A DNA stretch of 64,000 bases, from contig CM073322.1 of assembly GCA_037043015.1 (NCBI GenBank), positions 27,246,364 to 27,310,363 of the forward strand, given 5' to 3'. Position numbers and translations under genes: made by a program. Position 1 is the stretch's first letter. Every line of letters starts with the position of its first letter. Source of the stretch: Bryum argenteum (Eukaryota; Streptophyta; Bryopsida; Bryales; Bryaceae). Positions 11,227 to 21,515 of the stretch are shown here, piece after piece. The notes below the pieces were generated by a model, which ran no database searches, was not told the DNA's origin, and was given only the letters and a program-made list of their open reading frames with translations.

Positions 11227-12312
11227 AGGCTTCCCCCGCCATGTCTAGCAAAGCCAATCGCAAGTCCGGGCAAGACAAGGGCAAGCAAGACACATCATTA
11301 TACATAACTAAGAGACTATCAACTCCATTATCTACAAGATGCCATTGAAAAGGAGTTCCCTAGTCTAGTAGCAAGAACTCCATTGTTGCACCAAATCTCT
11401 CAAAACTGTTGAGCGAGATGATCTACTTTCCATGGATTTGTGGTGCAAGATTCAAAAACTTCCACCTATAACTTTATTGAAAATCTCTTAAAGACCTTAC
11501 TTATCCTAAAATCAAAAATAGAAAAATTGAATAATTGGCTTGCAATGGTAAACCACGCCCAATACTTCAAACCCCTCAAAAAAACAAAAGTCATACCACA
11601 ATATTACTTGCCATAAATTCATACCATATTGCATAGATTATATCACATCATTATAGTTGGGATTAGAGCGAACCAATCTCATAAAAAAAAACGACATTGT
11701 ACAAACTCCAATCCTTTCATCCAATGTGTTAATTTTTAACTTCAAGAAACGGACAATAATACCATTAGAACGTACCACTTTATCATTGTGGAAAAAGGAG
11801 GGCGGTTCTAAAACACGTAGATTAGATGCAAAGCCATGCAGTGTTTCAAGGGTGAAGGGCATGCCTACCTCATTGTTGCGGAAATGAATAAAGAACAGAG
11901 ATCATGGTAATTGGGTTTGAAAGTAGCGGAGTATAATATGATGGGAAGCAGTGATGGACCACAAAATAAGCAACAGCATGATTATGCAAGGAGACTGGGG
12001 CCATGTTGTCAACTTGCTCTTTGTCACATTGTAGCACAAGGGCGAGCGAGGCTTGTTGGTGTAGAGTAGTGTACTGCGCGGCCCGGGGTCGGGTTGTTTG
12101 TTGTTCATTCTCCGTATGATTGGGGTGTGACCCCTCCACCCCTCTCTTTGTTTGTGCACCCTGCATTGGGAATCTAGAGTCACCTAGTTTCATGGAGGTC
12201 CCTAGCTAGCTATCTCCACATGACGCTGGCTCCCACGCACCCTGCCCTTGCCCTCCCTCCCAAAGCTCCGACAATTTTTACCCTTGTTTTACTTTTATTC
12301 TTGTGATATGGC
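11227..12312. other. Gene-free stretch
   Basis: Short ORFs on the minus strand at 11870-12193 overlap each other in two frames with no recognisable domain; I treat them as chance. Nothing else seen. Confidence 0.4.
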
Positions 12313-12314
12313 TA

Positions 12315-13190
12315 AGGTAGAGGCACCTATAACCGACCACTTAAGGATTTTAGCATATGATATTAAGGTATATATATATTTTTTTAGAATTTTTCATGTG
12401 TGCAAACATAAGGTTCTTGTTGAATGCAAAAAGTTTCGTGATTTTATTTGCATTATTCAAATAGTTATAATTGTTTAACCCCTAAAGATCCTTGGGTGTT
12501 TTTGGGAGCTTAAAACCTCAAAACTCCAATTCTCTACCTCTATGCACTTCAAGGGGTGCGAAACAATTTTTTTATTCTTTTCTTAACTTCCAACCGTAAG
12601 ATCTTGTACCTAAGCCAATTTTCAGTATCTCATATAAAAATTGACCGTTGGATGTTTACCATTTGAGAGATTATAACATCCAAAGTTTGTCTACGAAGTT
12701 TTTTTGGGCATTGTTGAGATTATTTTTGACACTTTTGGAGGCTGCCCTTGTAAAATTGGTACACTTTTTGACTTGGGGCCCTTTGGAACTTAAGTAGTGA
12801 TTTGGTCATGAACATATTTCCAAAAAAATTTCAAAAAATACTAAATTTAAACTGCCCCAGTTCGGCTCGCAAACCAAGAATTGTTGTAGAAGACTCAAAA
12901 ATTGGAATTTGGCTTTGTAAATTTTACCACATACACTTTGCAGTATAGGGAGCACCCATTAAAAAATTTAGGCAAAAATATTACTTTTAACCTATTCATC
13001 TAAGCTGCCCAAAATAGCAAAAGCCTGATTTGGTCCTCTTGGATCTTTAGGGGTTAAAGTGAAAAGTTGCTTGGAACCTAAAGTCGATCACATGCTCAAA
13101 TATACAAATGAGGTACATCTGTTCTTTCAAAATCTAAGAATCGGGCTTGATCGGTTATGGGTCCCCGGTCGGGAATGGGTCCCTTTACCT
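12315..13190. mobile_element. TA-flanked MITE, host of a TTAA element
   Basis: Ends AGGTAGAGGCACC and, inverted, AGGTAAAGGGACC; TA at 12313-12314 and 13191-13192. 876 bp including the 575-bp insert; the empty sister at 33684-33977 is 294 bp. Confidence 0.85.
12479..13053. mobile_element. TTAA-flanked element (group A), nested in a TA-flanked MITE
   Basis: 575 bp, 13-bp inverted ends CCCCTAAAGATCC, TTAA at 12475-12478 and 13054-13057. The host MITE exists elsewhere without it (33684-33977), with a single TTAA at 33817-33820, so the insertion and its duplication are proven inside this window. Confidence 0.92.
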
Positions 13191-13329
13191 TATCTTGTAC
13201 ATAGGATTACCATTGCAATTAGTTGTACTTCCGTGCAATTTGAGGCCTATTACACACAAGTATTCATGTACAAACAAAAATAAAGTGAAGTTTAGTCTAA
13301 AACTTAGTTTTGCCCATACAAGTTTGAAT

Positions 13330-14363
13330 AATTTGTCCACCTACCCTTAGCAACTATAACAACTGCAATATGGTTAGGCATGCTCTTTTACGAGTTCTCA
13401 AACTCATTGGGGGTTATTGAAGGCTAATAATTCTCGACACGCTCCCATAGTTCTGACATTGCTCTGGAAGGTCTCTTGTATTGGTTTAGTCGGCGTTTTA
13501 AGGTCGCCCACAAGTGTTCGATAAGATTCAATTATGGAGATTGTGTCGCCACTTCAAAACAACAAATTATTGGAAGTTCAGCTAGCGTCGTACACTCTTG
13601 AATGTACGTTTTGAGTCATTACCATGTCGAATAATCAAATTAGCAGGATCCAAATCGTATGCATGCAATGTAGGAATGAACTCTCGGTCTAAAACTTCTC
13701 TATACATGTACTGATCCATTATTTCCTCAATCCTACACATTACACTAGTAAGGGCCACTCAAAGTCATGCAACCCTACATCATCACTCTACCACCTCCAA
13801 ACTTGATAGGTTGATGAACCATTCCTCAATTCAATCTCTCTTCATTAAGAAACCAACACCAACCACAACCATCTAAGCATCATCAATTGATTTTAGTTTC
13901 TTCGGAGAATACTATAAAAATCCCAATAATCATCAATCCAATGGCAGTGACGTTTAGCAAATTCCAAACGTCGCTTGATTTGAAAAAGTGTGAGCTTTTG
14001 TTTTTTTTTGCTTCACTGTACATTTTGTAAGACTCTCCTCACGGTAATATCGCTCATACCAACATGAAGATCTTCCCTCAAGTAATTTTCAACTTTGTAT
14101 GGAGTTTCTAAGCCATCGACAATGGTCGCTTAGACACAAGCTCTACGATCAAATGCATTGTACACTTATGGCCTATCATTTAAACTTTGATTGACATTAC
14201 TCAATTCACTCAAATGTTGCTTACGAAATTTTGCAACCCAACTTTGGCATACCTGTAACTCTCTAGCAACATTCCTAATACTCTCACCTTTGCTCAACTT
14301 CTCCATAGTAGCTTCTTCTACTTGCTTTTTATTAGCAGCATAAAGAAATCTCAATGAAACCAT
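13330..14363 (-). pseudogene. Tc1/mariner-type transposase relic
   Basis: Reading the minus strand across frames and stops recovers a DDE transposase. The N-terminus (14363-14166, open) is a helix-turn-helix: SIRNVARELQVCQSWVAKFR. Further on are DITVRRVLQNVQ (about 14060-14020), FGGGRVMM then GCMTLSGP (about 13800-13750), LDPANLIIRHGNDSKRTFKS (about 13660-13600) and QSP then LNLIEHLWATLKRRLNQY (about 13545-13485). The second catalytic Asp lies in HGND and the third acidic residue in IEHLW; the first is lost. The spacing looks like Tc1-type elements rather than the common plant mariner group. Several stops show it is dead; ends not resolved. Confidence 0.75.
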
Positions 14364-14450
14364 TGCTCAATTTGCTTACGTGATGTGCATTGAATGGGGA
14401 GACATTATAAATATGAAGGCCAAGGACATGCTCACCCAAAAAGACAATAC

Positions 14451-14560
14451 TTCATGACTCGTTTCAAGAGTCATATTTCACCATTTATAGTCATCAGTTG
14501 TCCCTTTTTACCAACTTATGACTATAAATAGTAAAATGTGACACCTAAAACCGGTCATTA
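14451..14560. mobile_element. Near-palindromic MITE
   Basis: Arms of about 49 bp around an 11-bp centre: left arm has GTCATATTTCACCATTTATA, right arm is its imperfect reverse complement. It lies just beyond the Tc1/mariner relic and could be a related terminal repeat, but no partner was found on the other side. Confidence 0.6.
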
Positions 14561-16177
14561 ATGAAATCATGGACTTTTTATAAAGTAATTCTACCTTATG
14601 CTCTAGCGATCTATGTGGTCTCAAAATTCCAAATTTAATCCACATGACCTTTTATAACTTCACAAGTTTATTGTACACTCAAGATTGAAATATCTCACCT
14701 TGAAGGCTTCAAAAGATATGATGTTCCAAGGCCAAGAAGACTTCACAAGTTAAGCACCAACAACTAGGTAGGAATTAAATATGAAATAATTTAAACTAGT
14801 TCAAAAGTGGTTAGAATAAACCAAGCACGTACATCCAATACTTGCAATTGACACCCACTTGAGTGCATTCCACTACTCTTGGGCCTACGTACGTACTTGG
14901 CCTACTCACACAACGTTTCTACTAGTACTACATTTGTCAAAGAGCATAGTAAGCCCTACTCTATACACATGTGTACGTGATGGCATAATGCACAAAACAA
15001 GATAAGTCACAATCTATTCCAATAACACTCATAGGCTTTTCTCCCTATTTCTTTATATGGGACGATGTGCTTGTCCCTCATCATCCCTCATCATCCCTCA
15101 TCATCCTTCACCACATCCCACCAACATCGAGAAGTGTGGCCTTTTTTTTTTGTTCGCTTTCTTTTTGCCGAAAACAAACCCGGGAAGAAAAATTGAAAAC
15201 GAAAAGCAAGATAGGTAGAATGATGATGTTGCTTGCCCAACATGATGCATATCTGTCTTGTTCTATTTGTAGGCCGAAGGCTACGAGTGCGAGGGGGCTT
15301 GTCATCCCATTTAGCTATCACTCATTGGAAGCTACGGAGCATTCACTTGTGGCCCCCATGATGCCCCCTATTTGTGCACTCTATGAAATCTTCCCAATCA
15401 AAATTATATCATTTGACATGTAGTAGGTCCGGCGGTAAAACTTTTATGGTATAGAAGCCAAAAAAAAATTGTGTATAGAAAAAAACATGATATTTCTATA
15501 TCAAGAAAGTGCAAAAAATGATATTTTTGATGGAAATTTTATTTGGTAACAATTGACCTATGGTACAATGCAAATTAGTGTGGGTGACCGAACCATATTT
15601 AGACCACTTAATTATTTTTTGGGAAGCTCCTGGAAAGTCCTTAAATTGATCGAAAAGTAAAGTAAATACTAATAACTAGATATTTCTGCGAAATGGCACG
15701 TTGGCCAAAATGACACTTGTAATTTATCAATATGGCACATGGAATAACACCATTTGGTTAGATTGAGGTTTTATACCCTGTGAAGGACCCTTTTCTTATT
15801 AAATGCGTTTAGGATTTAGTTTTTGTTTTAGGTATGATATTAGGCTTAGATTATTTTATTTACATTAAGATAATTAGAAGTTGTATGAAATGAAATGACT
15901 TCAATGAAGAAGTAATGGACATTTCTACTTTAGGTAAATCTGAGGAGAGTCATGTGTAATATTGATATATAGAAACTCACAAATTTATATCTACGCAAAA
16001 TTATCTCAATAAAAATCTCTTTGAACATATTCTATTGGACGTAAAAAGATTGTAAAGACCAATTGATGAGAACATGACTTTCTATACTCTATGACATCAT
16101 GAATGTAGTCTTCTATGAGGCCATCATATTCCTATTATGAGCTCGGAAGATTTACAATTAAATCTTGAGGAGGACTA
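14561..16177. other. Gene-free AT-rich stretch
   Basis: Apart from the small CATCATCCCT repeat, no structure recognised. Confidence 0.4.
15079..15112. repeat. CATCATCCCT short tandem repeat
   Basis: Three near-identical 10-bp units, then a diverged one. The 118-codon ORF over it shows no family features. Confidence 0.8.
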
Positions 16178-16937
16178 TGGTAGAGGAACCTAAAGTCGAC
16201 CACTTAAGCAATTTTTCATACATGATTGAGGCGGAATAATACGGGGTTATTTTTCTTGCATAGGGAAATAGGGTTCTCAACGTATGGTCATTTAATTTTT
16301 TTTTGGGGGACAATATTCAAATTACCTTGAATTTTAGAAGCAAAAAGTGTACTGAAACTAGTACACATCCAATAGGCTCACGAGAAGCTGCCAGTACGCA
16401 CACGAGAAGTTGTGAATGAAGTGAGATTAAATCGTCAATTACATTTTCCAATAGTCGTTCATACATGTGACAAGTGCCTGCCAGAACTACATACCCATCA
16501 CTGATAATCTCGGAACTAGAAGTCGACCACTTGGTTATCTCAAAATCGACCACTTGGTTATCTCAAAATCGACCACTTGGTTATCTCAAAATCGACCACT
16601 TGGTTATCTCAAAGCCGACCAGTGGTTCTACTCAAAGTTGGCACACACTGCAGCGACTTGCACTTCTCCTCAACCAATCGGGTGGCCCAATCGGGTGTCA
16701 TGTGAGAGGGATGAGGAATCAGAACAAACCAACCACATCGACATATTTTTCTGATAGGCCACCACATGCTATGCCGTTAATTTGTGACCCTAAACCCAAT
16801 CACCGAAAATAAGTTGACGACTACCATTCTGAGATTAGATCGTGTATGTGGCTGGTCACAGGTCATGCATGTGGCGGCTACCTTCTAAGTCTAATGTATG
16901 GGTATGGGGACCCGGTCGACTTTAGGTTCCTCTACCA
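16178..16937. mobile_element. TA-flanked MITE with internal tandem array
   Basis: 760 bp, perfect inverted ends of about 24 bp starting TGGTAGAGGAACCTAAAGTC; TA at 16176-16177 and 16938-16939. It contains the 23-bp tandem array at 16523-16637. Confidence 0.85.
16523..16637. repeat. 23-bp tandem array, about 5 copies
   Basis: Four near-perfect units beginning TCGACCACTTGGTTATCTC and a degenerate fifth. The unit start resembles the internal part of the host MITE's inverted end. Confidence 0.9.
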
Positions 16938-17099
16938 TACCAATAAGGGTTGTTTCGAATTTTTAGAGAAAGCTTATGACATTGGGCTCCTCAAAAGTTT
17001 ATATTTCCACAATGACTCTAAATAAGAGTTTGAACTCCAATATGTGTTGTAGAAGATTTACAATCTCTAAATCCTGTTGATTGTAGATAGATTTGTACC

Positions 17100-17453
17100 G
17101 GGCACCACAAGCCTTGGCTTGGTGGTTAGGGCTCATGGCCTCTAGTGAGGTGTTCGTGGGTTCTATTCTCCATGCCAGCATGGTGCTCACCACTATAGTT
17201 CACTCAACTATTGAAGGGTCCTTGGACCTTGTTGTATGGGTACCTCAAAGCCCTTTGGGGGACACTATGTCAAGTATCTAGAAGGCGCTAGTAACTAGCT
17301 AGAAACTAGCGTAGTTATAGTGTCCACCCTCGAGAGGGGGAAGTAGTATTGTTCCAATTTTCCCTTGTCCGGTGGCCATCGGGATATGAGCATCACAAAA
17401 GGACACTTCATTCACGCCCGACCTTTAGAAAGGGACCGGAGTTTCTATCTATC
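17100..17453 (+). mobile_element. tRNA-derived SINE, copy 3
   Basis: Full-length, plus orientation, with box A (TGGCTTGGTGG), box B (GGGTTCTATTCC), 3' stem-loop and TCTATCTATC tail. Flanked by the 12-bp duplication TAGATTTGTACC (17088-17099 and 17454-17465). Confidence 0.9.
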
Positions 17454-18055
17454 TAGATTTGTACCATTTATTTATTCATTTGAAAGTTGTCATTTGTATC
17501 TTGAAACCACAAAAAATAGTTTCTTAACAAGAATAAAAAATATCTTGAATTAACTAGGATGATTGTGAAGATAAGCCTTGATTTGAGCTATAATAGGAAT
17601 TAAAGTGGACTTGTTAAGGGATTTGTCGTAGGCATCTTGAATTAAGCCTCATATGGGGATATAGCTAGACTTGTAAATTATGAATGAATATAAGTTGATT
17701 CCTAACCTTAATATGGTTAACATACAATTAATCCATGTGCTATTTTTGCCCGCATGCCATTTTAAACGTTATGCCTTTAAAATGTCATGCTTTCTTGATA
17801 TCATGCACGTCTTCCATGAAATCACAAAATTTGACAAGTCTCACCTTTTAATGGGAGTGGAAGGGTAACACTTCTTAAACGACCTTAAAAAAGCATTGTT
17901 GTTTTTGAACGACCGTTTAAGAATTCTTGCTTTTTGAAGGTCGTTTCAAGACTTCGGAAGGTCAAAAATTGTCATTAATGTCCAAAGAACTATAGGAAAT
18001 GTGACTTTTTGAACACCCAAAACGTGTCATTTCCACACAACAACACTACGTTTAA

Positions 18056-18512
18056 CCCCAAAGAGCCAATCAACCAATTTATGGTCAATTTTAAATTTCG
18101 AGGAGTTGTAGAAAATTAAAAAGTGACTAAAAATTGAAAGTGACTAAAGGTGACTAAAATTTTTATTTTCTCCTGCGGGTTTGGTGATTCGGGAACCACA
18201 TTGAATTTACAAAAACTCGTTTGGATTTATAGAGACAGTGGGTAAGGTTTTCTTAGTGCTAGAAAACTTTCAGGCAATAATGGTGTTCCTCTTAGGTCTA
18301 TTTTTGGTATTTTGGGCTACAGCTTGGTTTAAGTGTAGCAATACATATTAATTACATGCGATAAAATTTGCAAAGCCAAATTCAAATTTTTGAATCTTCA
18401 ATTTGAATCTTCAATCCTCAAAAATCCAAGTCAAAAATATTAATTTTTATCCAAATACCTAGGCTCCCTGATATGGCAAAAGACCATTTTGGTCTCTAAG
18501 GAAAGTTAGGGG
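18056..18512. mobile_element. TTAA-flanked element (group A), decayed
   Basis: Starts CCCCAAAGAGCC and ends GGAAAGTTAGGGG, TTAA at 18052-18055 and 18513-18516. Shorter (457 bp) with weaker ends. A related fragment without a clear right end is at about 19030-19440. Confidence 0.65.
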
Positions 18513-18516
18513 TTAA

Positions 18517-20180
18517 TCTACAAGATGACATTTTGCATTCGCTATTTAAGCTTGTCAATCTTGTCATATGTTGGTACATTATAATATGACATATTTTCTC
18601 ATGATGTTTTGAAATATACTAGCATATACCAAGACATCAACACCCTTGTTACGTCATTGTAGCATATTGGGATACTTCATGATACAACAACATCATATAG
18701 TTGTGCTAAAATATTTCAATGTACTACCAACTTATGACCACCTTGAGACGTGTGATTCTTACATTGGAACCACTAAAAATGTTCGGAGTCTATTCAGTCA
18801 TTAGCAATTGTTATCAATTGTACGTTCTTGTTGTTCATTGGTTAAATCACCAGAAGGTCATGCCACCAACCACTGTTTCACCTTGTTGAATCATAAGAAT
18901 GTGATATTTTCCTATTTTCCTGGTTAAGATATGAGCCAAAAGCTAACATGTATAGTAAACTAAACACTTTAGAATGACAATTTTGAATTAGAGAAAAGTG
19001 AACGGTAATTAGGTGCTCTGATTTTCAAGAAAAAAAAATTAAAAAATTCCAAAATTTCACCTTTTGACAAATTTTTGAAAAAAATAACTAAGAAATTACT
19101 AAAAAGTATGAAGATTGTTTTTGTAATCTTTGGAGGCTGCCCTTGTAGAAATGGAATTTTATTTGACTTAGATCAATATGGAATTTGAGTGTCGGTTTGG
19201 TTATCAACATATTTCAAAAAATAAAACTAAATATTAAACTAAATCTAAAGATTCTCATCTCAAATTGGATCCCAAGAATTGCCCTAGAAGATTTAAAGAT
19301 TAGAATTTGACTTTGCAATTTTTCCAACATAGGCCTTGAAGTACAAGGAACACCCCATGAAAATCTAAGTCTAAATCATTAATTTCAACCCAAATACCTA
19401 AGCTACCCCAAATGACAAAAGACTGTTTGGTCTTCAAGGAAATGACATGCTACATTTGCTATTGAAGCTTATGAATCTTGTCATATGTTGGTACAACATA
19501 ACATGGCATATTTCCTCATGACATTTTTAAAACATACTAGCATACACTAAGATATCATCACCCTAATTACGTCATTGTGACATATTGGGATACTTCATGA
19601 TACAACGACATCATTTAGACATGCTAGGATGTTTCAATGTACAATCACCTTTTGACCATGTTGGGACTTGTGATCCTTATATTTTAACCACTGAAAACAT
19701 ACAAAGTCTATCCAGTCATTAGCAATTGCTATCAATTGTACGTTCTTGTGCATTGGTTAAATCACCAATAGGTCGTGCCAGTCATTAGCAATTGCTATCA
19801 ATTGTACGTTCTTGTTCATTGGTTAAATCACCAATAGGTTGTGCCACCAACCACTGTTTCACCTTGTCAGATCAGAAGAATGTGATATTTTCCCTATTGA
19901 CCAGGTTGTAACATATTGGGATACTTCATGATACAACGTCATTTAGACGTGCTAGCATATTTCAATGTACAATCAACTTATGACCATGTTGAGGCGTGTG
20001 ATTCTTATATTGGAACCTCTGAAAACTTCTAGAATTGATCCAGTCATTAGCAATTGCTTTCAATTGTGCGTTCTTCTTGTTCATTGGTTTAATCACCAAC
20101 ACGTCGTGCCACCAACCACTGTCTCACCTTGTCACATCACAAGAATGTGATATTTTTCCTATTGACCAGGTTGAAGTATG
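18517..20180. repeat. Field of direct repeats
   Basis: Blocks at about 18525-18935, 19447-19758, 19759-19908 and 19909-20175 repeat shared text such as CAGTCATTAGCAATTG, TATTGGGATACTTCATGATA and GCCACCAACCACTGT. The first two are separated by a second fragment of a group A TTAA element, so part of the duplication included it. Confidence 0.8.
19030..19440. mobile_element. Fragment of a group A TTAA element
   Basis: Shares GGAGGCTGCCCTTGTA and the following right-hand part with the element at 18056-18512, but lacks the GGGGTTAA end. Next to it the direct-repeat field restarts. Confidence 0.55.
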
Positions 20181-20882
20181 AGGTGACTAAGCGCACAGGT
20201 CAAAGCTAACAAGTTTTACCTTACAATCACAACAAAATATTATAGGGATTGAAAAATAACTCTCTATAATACCAACACCTATATTTATATATTTTTTGGT
20301 GTAACCTCAAGTAACGCCTAGCCCTAAATAAGTTGATACACACCCTATAAACAACGATATTTAGTTACATAGTTAGCATATTATGAGACACACCGAACAG
20401 TAGGAAACACACTAATTATAATGTCTCACTATTTCTGGGTTTGGTTTCCATCCGAAGGATCCACCGTGAATTCAGCTACCAGACTACGGTGTGGGCGCGG
20501 TATGATTAACATGGCAATCGGCCGGTCACAGTAGCAGCAACCAACAAGGTGAACTAACTCTAGAATGCAGAATCATGCAACAACTGCAAATCGCAACAAG
20601 CGGAGTGAGTGCGTGAGTTAGGAGGGCCGGGGACAGCCTGATCATTTCACCATCAGTAGTTTCTATCGCTTATTCCGATCGGTATAATTGTTGCTGTATA
20701 TGTAAATCAGGTGGCTTGCCTAGTTGACTGGGGCACTGTACTCTCAAGCCCCTGCAGAAGGGGGGAGCGACGGGAAGCAGGCTTATTTTGGGGTCCAGGC
20801 TGGGCCCTGGCAGTTTGACTTGATCGCATCCGCAGCACAGTAAGTGGGAGTTACTGTAGCGGGACAGAAGTTACCAAAGCCA
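20181..20882. other. Transition from repeats to the MYB-CC promoter
   Basis: Composition becomes less AT-rich from about 20430 onwards. No ORF supported. Likely holds upstream regulatory DNA of the MYB-CC gene. Confidence 0.35.
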
Positions 20883-21515
20883 TATAAATCGCCTGCTTTG
20901 AATTCCTTTTCGGATTTTTCCCCTTTTGTTATTGTTGGTGTGCATTGCGTCTGGTAGCTCGCTCCCACCGCTGTGGGACTGTTGATTGTCTGTCCCTAGT
21001 TTGTAGGCCATTGTCGCTTCCTGCGGGAACTAGCCAAGCTAAGCTAAGCCAGCCCGCCTTGCTTCGTTGCTGGCTGGCTGCCTGGCTCCGTTCCTCCGTT
21101 CCCTCCCTTACCTTCCGCTCCTGCTCCTGCGCCGCGGGCTGTTGTCTCTCTCTTCAAGGTCGTCACGTCCCGATTCCTGCCCAGCCCAACTTGGTGACCC
21201 CGGCTCTTTCTCCCTTGCTCACTCGCTCGCTCAACTGCTTGCTGCCGCCACCACGACGCAATCATTGTGTCTACACGTCCTCTAGTGTCTCATTTTTCTC
21301 GTCCGTCTGACCGACCACGCGGTGCTCATTCGATAGGTAGCGTTTCTAGTTCGCTGCTTTCTGCAGTTCGGGATTCGCGAGAGAGAGCCATGGATATTGT
21401 ATAGAGCGAAGCGTTGTAATTCTAGAAACAATTGCTGACTAGAGACCACGTGCACGTGGGTGTCGGCACTAGGCAGTGTAATTTTGGTTTGGAATTTTGT
21501 GCCTGCACCGGCAAG
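20883..21515 (+). promoter_or_regulatory. Probable core promoter and 5' leader of the MYB-CC gene
   Basis: A TATAAAT box lies at 20883-20889, where composition turns GC- and pyrimidine-rich relative to the AT-rich repeats upstream. The stretch to the start codon has no convincing coding frame and is read as a 5' leader of about 600 nt. It contains at least one tiny upstream ORF (ATG at 21390, four codons, stop at 21404), which could dampen translation. The start of transcription is not visible. Confidence 0.4.

Noticed and set aside
12475-13057. TTTAGGGG/CCCCTAAA words as interstitial telomere repeats (plant TTTAGGG)
   Set aside because: They occur once per element end, never in tandem, and are fixed as inverted termini next to TTAA.
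16467-16812. ORFs with repeated DHLVISKS-like units
   Set aside because: Translation of the 23-bp tandem array inside a MITE, open in two frames; no start context or homology.
17100-17175. Functional tRNA gene at the SINE head
   Set aside because: Box A and box B are present but the sequence does not fold into a full cloverleaf with anticodon; it is a tRNA-derived SINE promoter.
18525-20175. CRISPR-like array of repeats
   Set aside because: Repeats are long, diverged and irregular in a eukaryotic intergenic region; no spacer structure.
21044-21310. Overlapping ORFs upstream of the MYB-CC start
   Set aside because: Open on both strands because of GC/CT-rich leader composition; no domain, and the region fits a 5' leader.
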